Positions 46,410-56,039 of a stretch of DNA of 64,000 nt are shown here, one piece after another; within the stretch, counting starts at the first letter, position 1; the number at the start of each line of letters is the position of its first letter. The stretch is taken from the NCBI GenBank assembly GCA_902826095.1, contig CADEDN010000001.1, forward strand, positions 186,001 to 250,000, read 5' to 3'. The translations under genes were made by a program, and so were the position numbers. The stretch is from an uncultured Alphaproteobacteria bacterium (GTDB taxonomy: Bacteria; Pseudomonadota; Alphaproteobacteria; Caulobacterales; Parvularculaceae). Below the pieces are notes generated by a model. The model worked only from the letters and a program-made list of their open reading frames with translations, ran no database searches and had not been told where the DNA came from.

Positions 46410-47291
46410 TCAGCCGCCCGCCGCGAGCCTGTCATCGACCCTGTACTTTGCGACAATGGCGTCGATCGAATTGTCGATCGCGGATTGCCTGCGCTCTTCC
46501 GCAAGATCGGATCTGACCAGGTCGGCGATCTCGGCGAGCGGCGGGAGGCGGGCTGGCGCGCGCGCTGTCACATAGATCAGGTGCCAGCCATAATCGGAGC
46601 GCAACGGTCCGCGCCATTCGTTAAGCGCGCCTTCGGGGTCAAAGGCGGCGCGCTCGACCTCGCCGCCAAGCTGGCTCCCGATGTAGTCATTCGTGCGATC
46701 GACGTAATTCTTGTGAAAGAGGAACCGGTCGCCGTCGGCGGTCGCATCGTTAAATCCGGCTTTCGCCGCCTTCAATCTCGCTAGAGCGCGGTCGGCCCTG
46801 GCCTTGGCCGCGTCCGGCGTCTCTTTTTCGGTTGAAAAGAACACATGCGTCAACGTCGCCGACGGCGGCGAGGCATAGCGATCGCGGTTCGCATCGTAAT
46901 AGGCGGCAAGATCGGCGTCGACCGGATCTGCGAATTCCGCCGCCGCTTCCGCCAGGAATTCGATCTTTTGAACCATCCGCTGTCGGATCACATAGTCATT
47001 GGCGTCAAGGCCGAGCGCCGCCGCCTCGCGCGTCAGCGCTTCCTCGCGCACATAGTCGCGGACCAGCTCTTCGCGCGCGCGATCGTCGAGCCCGTCGAGG
47101 ATCGCCGCCGCCGTCGCCGCCTCGAACGCTTTCGATCGATACTGGATGAACGAGAGAAGGGCGTTCCTGTCGACGACAATCGCGTCCGTCGGCGGCACGG
47201 CGGGTTTGAGGGCGCTGCCGGCGACGAACAGCGCGAGCCCCGCCGCGAGAAAGTGGAACAGCGGATCCTTCAGGAACTTGCGCACCGTCAT
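46410..47291 (-). CDS. PpiC-type peptidyl-prolyl cis-trans isomerase, membrane anchored
   Basis: 293 residues. One N-terminal helix (FHFLAAGLALFVAGSAL), a SurA-like helical region (EELVRDYVREEALTREAAALGLDANDYVIRQRM) and a parvulin domain ending LRSDYGWHLIYVTA. Likely periplasmic foldase serving the operon's exported products. Overlaps the DUF3604 gene by four bases. Confidence 0.85.
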   Translation of the reverse strand: MTVRKFLKDPLFHFLAAGLALFVAGSALKPAVPPTDAIVVDRNALLSFIQYRSKAFEAATAAAILDGLDDRAREELVRDYVREEALTREAAALGLDANDYVIRQRMVQKIEFLAEAAAEFADPVDADLAAYYDANRDRYASPPSATLTHVFFSTEKETPDAAKARADRALARLKAAKAGFNDATADGDRFLFHKNYVDRTNDYIGSQLGGEVERAAFDPEGALNEWRGPLRSDYGWHLIYVTARAPARLPPLAEIADLVRSDLAEERRQSAIDNSIDAIVAKYRVDDRLAAGG

Positions 47292-49231
47292 CCTTTCGAC
47301 GGGGAATACCAGATTGGCGAAGTGTAAGCGCGCTCCTGTATGGTCGCCGGATATCCGGCGGGCGGCGCCTTTTGCATGGCGACGGAATCATAGGTCGAAT
47401 TGCGCGGCGTTGGAATTTCGAGAACGCGGACATAATAGAACGCGCTTGAGGCGGGGTCGAATTCCGGGTCCGTCCACACCGTGACAAGTTCCACGGCGCC
47501 GATTGAATTGGCGTAAGAAGCGCTGGCGAGATCGACAGTGTCGCCGACGGCGGGAAGTTTTCCGTCCGCGCCGCGCTCGCGGCCGGACGACCAGGCGACG
47601 TCAAAAACCTTCTCGCGCGCTTTTCCGTCAGGGCCGAGCCAGCCCTTGACGATCTGCACCCGGTCGAGATTGGCGCCTTTCGGGTCCTTGACCGCTTGCA
47701 CGAGGAAAGACGGCGCAGTCGTCGCGGCGGTTAGGTCGCCTCCCATCGGGACGCCCTTCGAATAACCAACTGCGGCGAGATCGTCGGCGGCGACGTCCTC
47801 CGGCGTAAAGCCGAATCCGCCGAAGAATCGGACAGCGATGCGCGGCCCTGTCGTCCCGTAAACTTCCCGGCGCTTCAGCGCCGCGAAAATCTCCTCGCGC
47901 GTGTTTTCACCGGCCCAGATGGCGGCGAGTCCTGACGCGGACATGTCCCAGCCAGAAACGACGCCAGCCACCTTGTAGTCCTTCATTTCCGGAACGGAAT
48001 CATAGGCGAATTTGCCCATGAAATTGTCTTCTTCAGCGGAGGGCAGGCCGCTGTGCGAATCCGTCGAGCCGATCATGCCGAGCTTGTAGGGATTGACGCC
48101 GATCTGTTTTTCAAGTTCGAGCCCGGTCTTCAGCGCGCCGCGGACATAATCGGCGGAGGCGGTCGTCGGCGTGTTGTCGACGCCTTGCCGGCCCTCGATC
48201 AGCACCTTGAAGAATTCAAAGCCGGCGAACTCGTCCTCCGGCGACAATTCCGGATGGGTCTCCGACGTGCCCTTGATCTGCGTCACTTCGGCGACCGGCT
48301 CAAAGGCGGCGCGAAGGCGCGCATATTCCGCGGTCATTGGCCGGCCGTCATTGTCGACGGTCGCGAACATGCGGCCCTTCGAAATATTCGAATTGTGCGG
48401 GATCGATACGAAGTCAGAGCCGGTCTTTTGTTTCGTCACCGCGAGCCATTTCCAGAGGTCTTCGGGATTGCCGCTGTCGTTCGACGAATAGGGAAGGAAT
48501 GTCTTCGCGGTCGCCGGCGTCATTGGCGACAGGACGATGCGGTGGAGATTGGCGCCGTTGGGCGTCGGCGTGTATTCCCATCCGACGAGGGTCGAGAATT
48601 TTCCGGGGCGATTGTATTTTTCGGCCGCATCCATGTTCGACGTCCAGCCGGTCCGGAAAATATCCTCATTATAAAGTTCGGCGATCAATGTCGGATCGGA
48701 CAGCAGCCAGCGCTGCGCGCGCTCTTCGAGATTGGGCGCCCTGACGAGGTCTTCAAATCGCCAGCGGAGCGCCGTCAGCATGCCGACCTTTTGCGGGCGC
48801 TCGCTTTCAGGCGCGCCGGCGGCGTTGATCGCGAGAATGAAGAGGCCGAACGCGTCTTCAGATTGGCCGGCGTTGTAAAGCTCCGCCAATTTCCTGCCGA
48901 GGCGCGTCCTCGCAAGGCGCGGATCTTTAAGGCTGAAGAGATTGTAGGGGACGCCAAGGAGTTCAGCATGATCGCTGACCGCCAGGAAATCGAGCGGCGT
49001 TTTCAGCTGGACGCGGGCGCGCGAATAGGCGTTGACGACCGGCTCGCCCATCGCGAAGCGATAGGAGGTCGCGGCGTCGGCCGTGTGGTTCTTCAGGAAA
49101 TAGGCGTCGGTCGAGAGATTGGTGTGAAGATGCGTGTCGCCCCAGAGGAGCTTGTCCGGATAGGATTGAGCGGCCGAGACGCCGCCAAAAGCTAGCGCTG
49201 CGCACGCGCCGAGCAAAACCGTCCTGATCAT
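47288..49231 (-). CDS. DUF3604 exported protein, copy A
   Basis: 647 residues from ATG 49231 (signal MIRTVLLGACAALAFGGVSAAQ). The metal-binding HxH of PHP-type phosphoesterases appears in LLWGDTHLHTNLSTDAYF; other conserved His sites are SDHAELLG, IPHNSNISKG and GSTDSHSGLPSAEEDNFMGK. Probably a periplasmic metal-dependent hydrolase; its substrate is not known. It is clearly a tandem duplicate of the next gene upstream. Confidence 0.88.
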   Translation of the reverse strand: MIRTVLLGACAALAFGGVSAAQSYPDKLLWGDTHLHTNLSTDAYFLKNHTADAATSYRFAMGEPVVNAYSRARVQLKTPLDFLAVSDHAELLGVPYNLFSLKDPRLARTRLGRKLAELYNAGQSEDAFGLFILAINAAGAPESERPQKVGMLTALRWRFEDLVRAPNLEERAQRWLLSDPTLIAELYNEDIFRTGWTSNMDAAEKYNRPGKFSTLVGWEYTPTPNGANLHRIVLSPMTPATAKTFLPYSSNDSGNPEDLWKWLAVTKQKTGSDFVSIPHNSNISKGRMFATVDNDGRPMTAEYARLRAAFEPVAEVTQIKGTSETHPELSPEDEFAGFEFFKVLIEGRQGVDNTPTTASADYVRGALKTGLELEKQIGVNPYKLGMIGSTDSHSGLPSAEEDNFMGKFAYDSVPEMKDYKVAGVVSGWDMSASGLAAIWAGENTREEIFAALKRREVYGTTGPRIAVRFFGGFGFTPEDVAADDLAAVGYSKGVPMGGDLTAATTAPSFLVQAVKDPKGANLDRVQIVKGWLGPDGKAREKVFDVAWSSGRERGADGKLPAVGDTVDLASASYANSIGAVELVTVWTDPEFDPASSAFYYVRVLEIPTPRNSTYDSVAMQKAPPAGYPATIQERAYTSPIWYSPSKG

Positions 49232-49360
49232 GAAATCGCCTCCCGTGGGGCGGCGATCATGCCGCATAGCGGCGCCGGCCTGCAAGCGCCTCCGGCGCCT
49301 GGAGCGCCGGGCGGAAAAGTGGCGACGGGCTTTTCGCCAGCCGGCGCGAAAATCAAGAGA

Positions 49361-49404
49361 CTAAATCGTCGGGCGTGATTCCCAAATCATGCCCGACGAT
49401 TTAG
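49361..49404. terminator. Long inverted repeat at the end of DUF3604 copy B
   Basis: Left arm CTAAATCGTCGGGCGTGATT (49361-49380), loop CCCA, and right arm 49385-49404: 20 bp with one G-U position. The right arm includes the stop of copy B. There is no long T run on either strand, so it may be an RNA stabiliser or attenuator between the two copies rather than a simple terminator. Confidence 0.6.
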
Positions 49405-51341
49405 CCGCGCGCAGGGGAATACCAGATCGGCGACGTGTAAGCGCGCTCCTGGATCGTCGTTGGATGACCTTCCGGCGGCGCTTTCTGCAGCGCGACGGAA
49501 TCGTAGAGTGAATTCCTCGGCGTCGGAATTTGCAGAACGCGGACGTAATAGAAGGCGCGGGCGGCAGGATCGAATTCAGGATCGGTCCAGACGATCGCCA
49601 ATTCGGCGGCGCCGATCGCGTTTGTGTAGGAAGCGGTCGCCTCATTCACTGTGCCGCCGACCGCCGGCAGTTTTCCATCGGCGCCGATGGCGCGGTCGCC
49701 GGACCAGGCGACATCGAAGACTTTCTCTTGCGCCTTGCTGTCGCGGTCAAGCCAGCCCTTGACGATCTGGATGCGATCGAGATTGGCGCCCTTCGGGTCC
49801 TTCACCGCCTGCACGAGGAAGGAAGGCGCCGTTGCGGCGTTGGCAAGATCGCCGCCCATCGGCACGCCTTTGGCGTAGCCGATCGCAGCGATATCCGCCG
49901 CCGCCGCGTCGTCAGACGTAAAGCCGAAACCCCCGAAGAATCTGACGGCGATCCGCGGTCCGGAGGTCCCGTAGACTTCGCGGCGCTTGAACGCGGCGAA
50001 GATTTCCTCGCGCGTGTTTTCCTTGGCCCAGATTGCCGCGAGGCCGGACGCCGACATGTTCCAGCCGGATCCGAGCCCGCCCGGATTCGCCTTGTTCTCG
50101 GGGATCGAATCGATCGCGAACTTTCCCATGAAATTATTTTCTTCCGCGGACGGAAGGCCGGAATGGGTGTCGGTCGATCCGATCATCCCGTATTTGAACG
50201 GGTTGACGCCGGTCCGGTCCTCAATCTCAATGCCGGTTTTCAGCGCCGAACGCACATAGTCGGCGGGCGTCGTCGTCGCCTCGTGCTGGGCTTCGGCGCG
50301 CATTTCGATCAGATTGCCGTAAAACTCAAAGCTCGCGAACTCGTCATTCGGCGAAAGAACCGGATGTGTCTCCGAGGTGCCCTTGATCTGCGTCACTTCG
50401 GCGACCGTCTCCCAGTTCGAACGCATCCGGGCGTAATCGGCGTCGATCGGCCGGCCCTCATAGTCGATCGTCGCGAACATTCGTCCTTTCGATATGTTTG
50501 AATTATGCGGAATGGCGGTGAAATCGGCCCCGGTTTCGCGCTTCGTTTTTTCAAGCCAGCGCCAGAGGTCTTCGGGGTTGTTGCTGTCGATCGATGAGAA
50601 GGGTCTTATTGACTTCGCTTTCTCGGGATCCATCGGGCTCAAGACGATTCGGTGGAGGTTGGCGCCGTCAGGCGTCGAGGAGTATTCCCAGCCGACGAGC
50701 GTCGTGAACGTCCCCGGCGCATTGTGCCGGACCGCCGCGTCCATATTGCTCGACCAGCTGGCCTTGAAGATCTCCGGGTTGTCGAGGTCCCTTGCAATCG
50801 TCGGATCGGAGGCGACCCAGCGCTGTGCGCGCGCGGCGTTGTCCGCCGGACGAATGAGGTCGACGAACCGCCACCGCAGGACATCGGCTAGTCCGATTTT
50901 CGGCGGACGCTTTTCATCGGGGAGGTCCGCCGTATTGCCGCCGAGGACCATCAGGCCGAACGCTTCCTTCCCGCGGCCTGCGTCGACGAGTTTGATCACG
51001 CGCCGGCCGATCTCGGTCTTTGTGAGGCGGGGATCCCGGATTGAAATGAGGTTGTATGGCGCGCCGAGCAGTTCCGCATGGTCGGTGACGGCGAGGAAAT
51101 CGAGCGGCGTTTGCAACTGCACGCGCGCGCGATGATAGGGATGAATGACGGGTTCGCCCTTGGCGAATCGATAGGCTGTGTCGGCGTCGACCGTCTTGTT
51201 GCCGAGATAATAGGCGTCGAAGGAAAGGCGGGTGTGAAGGTGCGTGTCGCCCCAGAGGAGCTTTTCGGGATAGGATTGGGCCTGCGCAGCGCCATGGAAG
51301 AGCGCGGCTGCGGATGCGGCTGCGAAGAGTGTCTTTTTCAT
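49401..51341 (-). CDS. DUF3604 exported protein, copy B
   Basis: 646 residues from ATG 51341 (signal MKKTLFAAASAAALFHGAAQAQ). Same motifs as copy A (LLWGDTHLHTRLSFDAYY, TDHAELLG, IPHNSNISKG, GSTDTHSGLPSAEENNFMGK), with long stretches identical to it, such as MSASGLAAIWA and REVYGT. First gene of the operon, reading away from hemC. Two full-length, apparently intact copies suggest different substrates or dosage. Confidence 0.88.
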   Translation of the reverse strand: MKKTLFAAASAAALFHGAAQAQSYPEKLLWGDTHLHTRLSFDAYYLGNKTVDADTAYRFAKGEPVIHPYHRARVQLQTPLDFLAVTDHAELLGAPYNLISIRDPRLTKTEIGRRVIKLVDAGRGKEAFGLMVLGGNTADLPDEKRPPKIGLADVLRWRFVDLIRPADNAARAQRWVASDPTIARDLDNPEIFKASWSSNMDAAVRHNAPGTFTTLVGWEYSSTPDGANLHRIVLSPMDPEKAKSIRPFSSIDSNNPEDLWRWLEKTKRETGADFTAIPHNSNISKGRMFATIDYEGRPIDADYARMRSNWETVAEVTQIKGTSETHPVLSPNDEFASFEFYGNLIEMRAEAQHEATTTPADYVRSALKTGIEIEDRTGVNPFKYGMIGSTDTHSGLPSAEENNFMGKFAIDSIPENKANPGGLGSGWNMSASGLAAIWAKENTREEIFAAFKRREVYGTSGPRIAVRFFGGFGFTSDDAAAADIAAIGYAKGVPMGGDLANAATAPSFLVQAVKDPKGANLDRIQIVKGWLDRDSKAQEKVFDVAWSGDRAIGADGKLPAVGGTVNEATASYTNAIGAAELAIVWTDPEFDPAARAFYYVRVLQIPTPRNSLYDSVALQKAPPEGHPTTIQERAYTSPIWYSPARG

Positions 51342-51452
51342 CGGATCGCCTCCCGGGGATGAAGGGGATTGATGCCGCGACGCGTCGGCGCGCCGCAAGG
51401 GTTTTTGGCGCCTGCTTTTCAGTCGTCGGCAAATCGCCCTAGAAGTCTTGTC

Positions 51453-52421
51453 ATGAAAATCGGCACCAGGGGCAGCGCGATGGCGCTCGCGCAGACGGCG
51501 GAAGTCGCCCGTCTGCTGTCGCGCGCCCATGCCGGGCTGAAACCGGAAGCGGTGCGGTTCACGCCGTCCGGCGATCGCGACCAGACGAGCAAACTTGAAA
51601 AACATGGCGGCAAGGGCGGGGCTTTCGTCGCGGAACTCCGCGCCGCGATGATCGGCGGCGAGCTTGATTGCTCAATGCATTCCCTGAAGGACATGCCGGG
51701 CGATGAGGAAACGCCGGGGCTTGTCATCGGCGCTTACCTCAAGCGCGAGGCGGCGGAAGACGCAATCGTGCTGCCGAAGGGCGTCGATTCACCTGACGCG
51801 ATCGACAAGAGGCGACTTGCGGGCGCGAAGATCGGCACCAATTCAGTTCGACGCGCGGCCTATCTGAAGCGGCTTTTTCCGAAGGCGGCGGTCATCCATT
51901 TCCGCGGCGCCGCCGATACGCGATTGGCGAAACTTGATAATCGGACGCCGCAGAAACTTCCCGACGGCGGAACCGTCGGGCCCGCCGACGCGCTCGTGAT
52001 GGCGGCCTCGGGTTTGTCGCGGATCGGACAATCGGCGCGCGTCAGCCGGCTGTTGACGCTCGACGAGATGCTCCCCTGCGTTGGGCAGGGGATCGTCGCG
52101 GTCGAGTGCCCGGCGGCGGCGTGGCGAACGCGCGAACTCCTCGCCGCCATCGACGACGCCGAAGCGCGGGCCATGGCCGAGGCCGAGCGCGAAATGCTCT
52201 GGGTGCTGAACGGCCATTGCAACGCGCCGATCGCCGGCCATGCCAGGGTTTCGGTGTCGCGCCTTACCTTGAAAGGCGCGGTCATCAGCCTCGACGGCGC
52301 GCAATTGATTGAAGCGATGCGCGAAGGCCCGATCGATCGCCCGCATGAGCTGGGGCGGGCCGTTGGGCTTGAACTGCTGGAGAAGGGCGCGAAGGCGATT
52401 ATCGAGGCGACGCGGGTGTAG
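51453..52421 (+). CDS. hemC: HemC, hydroxymethylbilane synthase
   Basis: 322 residues from ATG 51453 (MKIGTRGSAMALAQ); the longer frame is not typical. Catalytic D80 (SLKDMP), the substrate-binding pair R133-R134 and C256 (LNGHCNAPI), which carries the dipyrromethane cofactor, are all present. It joins four porphobilinogens into the linear tetrapyrrole for haem. It deviates from the usual sequence in places (RGAADTRL for RGNVGTRL, and an insertion after LDNR), and neither hemD nor hemB is adjacent. Confidence 0.88.
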   Translation: MKIGTRGSAMALAQTAEVARLLSRAHAGLKPEAVRFTPSGDRDQTSKLEKHGGKGGAFVAELRAAMIGGELDCSMHSLKDMPGDEETPGLVIGAYLKREAAEDAIVLPKGVDSPDAIDKRRLAGAKIGTNSVRRAAYLKRLFPKAAVIHFRGAADTRLAKLDNRTPQKLPDGGTVGPADALVMAASGLSRIGQSARVSRLLTLDEMLPCVGQGIVAVECPAAAWRTRELLAAIDDAEARAMAEAEREMLWVLNGHCNAPIAGHARVSVSRLTLKGAVISLDGAQLIEAMREGPIDRPHELGRAVGLELLEKGAKAIIEATRV

Positions 52422-52429
52422 AGGGACAA

Positions 52430-52560
52430 TACCTCTCCCTTTGGGAGAGGTCGGAATTGCGCAGCAATTCCGGGTGAGGGTCCCAATCTATCCGCTTTCG
52501 GACAAACTCACCGCCGGAACCCTCTCCCCTAGCCCCTCCCCCACAGGCGTAGGGGAGGCG
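52430..52560. repeat. REP-like palindromes after hemC
   Basis: CTCTCCC-TTT-GGGAGAG, then GGAATTGC-GCA-GCAATTCC, followed by a second unit with CCCTCCCC...GGGGAGG character. They lie between convergent hemC and acs and may stop both transcripts. Confidence 0.65.
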
Positions 52561-52599
52561 CCCGTCACGCGATGCGACAGGCTTGCCCGCAAGCAGGGC

Positions 52600-54531
<1,932 letters not shown>

Positions 54532-54540
54532 CGGGTCCGC

Positions 54541-55968
54541 CTATTGCGCCGGCTTCAGCACGGCTTTCGTTTCCAGGAACTCCTCGACGCCGGCGGTTCC
54601 CCACTCGCGGCCGTTGCCGGATTGCTTGTAGCCGCCGAACGGCGCGGTCGCATCGACGCCGGCGCCGTTCAGATGAATGTTGCCGGCGCGAATGCGCCGC
54701 GCGACCTTGCGCGCGTGATTGATGTCGCCGCTATAGACATAGCCGGAAAGGCCGTAAGGCGTGTCATTGGCGATGGCGACGGCTTCGTCTTCGTCCTTGT
54801 AGGGAATGATCGTGAGCACAGGCCCGAAAATCTCCTCGCGCGCGATCGTCATCTGGTTGTTGGCGCGCGCAAAGACAGTCGGTTTCACATAATAGCCGCG
54901 CTCAAGGCCCTCCGGTTTGCCGGGGCCGCCGGTCACAAGCTCGGCGCCCTCTTCAATTCCCTTCTTGATGAGCCCTTGTATCTTGTTCCATTGAACGTCG
55001 CTGACGACGGGGCCGATGATTGTGCCGTCGGCGTTCGGATCGCCGACTTTCACCTTCGCCGCCGCGTCCCTTGCAATCGCGATCGCGTCGTCCATGCGGT
55101 TCGCCGGCACCAGCATGCGCGAGGGCGCGTTGCAGGACTGGCCGGAATTGCCCATCATCGCCATGACGCCTTTGGAGACCGCTTTCTTGAAGTCGGCGTC
55201 GTCGAGAATGATGTTCGCCGATTTGCCGCCAAGCTCTTGCGCGACGCGCTTGACCGTGGGCGCGGCGTTCTTGGCGACTTCAACGCCCGCGCGCGTCGAT
55301 CCGGTGAACGACACCATGTCGATTTCAGGGTGGCGCGACAGCGCCGCGCCGACTTCAGGACCTGTGCCGTGAACGAGGTTGAAGACGCCTTTGGGCACGC
55401 CGGCCGCATGCAAAATTTCCGCGAAAATATGCCCAGAGACCGGCGCGACTTCGGACGGCTTCAAGACCATGGTGCAGCCGGCGGCGAGCGCCGGCGCGAC
55501 CTTGCAGGCGATCTGGTTCATCGGCCAGTTCCACGGCGTGATCATCGCGCATACGCCGACCGGTTCGCGCACCAGCCAGTGCGTTCCCTTGTCCTGTTCG
55601 AACTTGATTTCGTCGAGCGCCTGTATCGCCGTCTGGAAATGGCCGAGCGAAGAGGCTGACTGCGCATGGAGCGCGAGGCCCTTAGGCGCGCCCATTTCCT
55701 CGGTGATCGCCTTCGCCATCTCCTCGTTGCGCTTCAAATATTCTTCGGTGATGCGCTGGAGGAGCGCCTTGCGGTCGGCGATCGATGTCGCCGAGAAAGA
55801 CTCGAAGGCGGCGCGGGCGGCCTTCACCGCGCGATCGACGTCCGTATCATCGCCGAGCGTAATCACCGCGAACGGTTTTTCCGTCGCCGGGTTGATGACG
55901 TCGAGTCTGGCCTTGCCGTGCGAGTCGACCCATTGGCCGTTGATGAAATGTTTCGTCAGGTCGCGCAT
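54541..55968 (-). CDS. Aldehyde dehydrogenase family protein
   Basis: 475 residues. Glu245 (ELGGKS) and the nucleophile Cys279 (GQSCNAPSRM) are in place, with the NAD-binding FTGSTRAG. It oxidises an aldehyde to the acid; the natural substrate is not clear. A promoter-like sequence lies 30 bases before the start, and acs follows closely. Confidence 0.92.
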   Translation of the reverse strand: MRDLTKHFINGQWVDSHGKARLDVINPATEKPFAVITLGDDTDVDRAVKAARAAFESFSATSIADRKALLQRITEEYLKRNEEMAKAITEEMGAPKGLALHAQSASSLGHFQTAIQALDEIKFEQDKGTHWLVREPVGVCAMITPWNWPMNQIACKVAPALAAGCTMVLKPSEVAPVSGHIFAEILHAAGVPKGVFNLVHGTGPEVGAALSRHPEIDMVSFTGSTRAGVEVAKNAAPTVKRVAQELGGKSANIILDDADFKKAVSKGVMAMMGNSGQSCNAPSRMLVPANRMDDAIAIARDAAAKVKVGDPNADGTIIGPVVSDVQWNKIQGLIKKGIEEGAELVTGGPGKPEGLERGYYVKPTVFARANNQMTIAREEIFGPVLTIIPYKDEDEAVAIANDTPYGLSGYVYSGDINHARKVARRIRAGNIHLNGAGVDATAPFGGYKQSGNGREWGTAGVEEFLETKAVLKPAQ

Positions 55969-55998
55969 GACAATTCTCCCTGTTGCAAATCTTGTTTC

Positions 55999-56027
55999 AT
56001 GCTAGTCGCGAAAGCCGCGCGCGCCAA
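55999..56027 (-). promoter_or_regulatory. Putative promoter of aldehyde dehydrogenase-acs
   Basis: On the minus strand TTGGCG (56027-56022), 17 bp, TAGCAT (56004-55999), about 30 bases before the ATG. No CRP-type palindrome is present here. Confidence 0.4.
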
Positions 56028-56039
56028 GTTGCCGCATTG

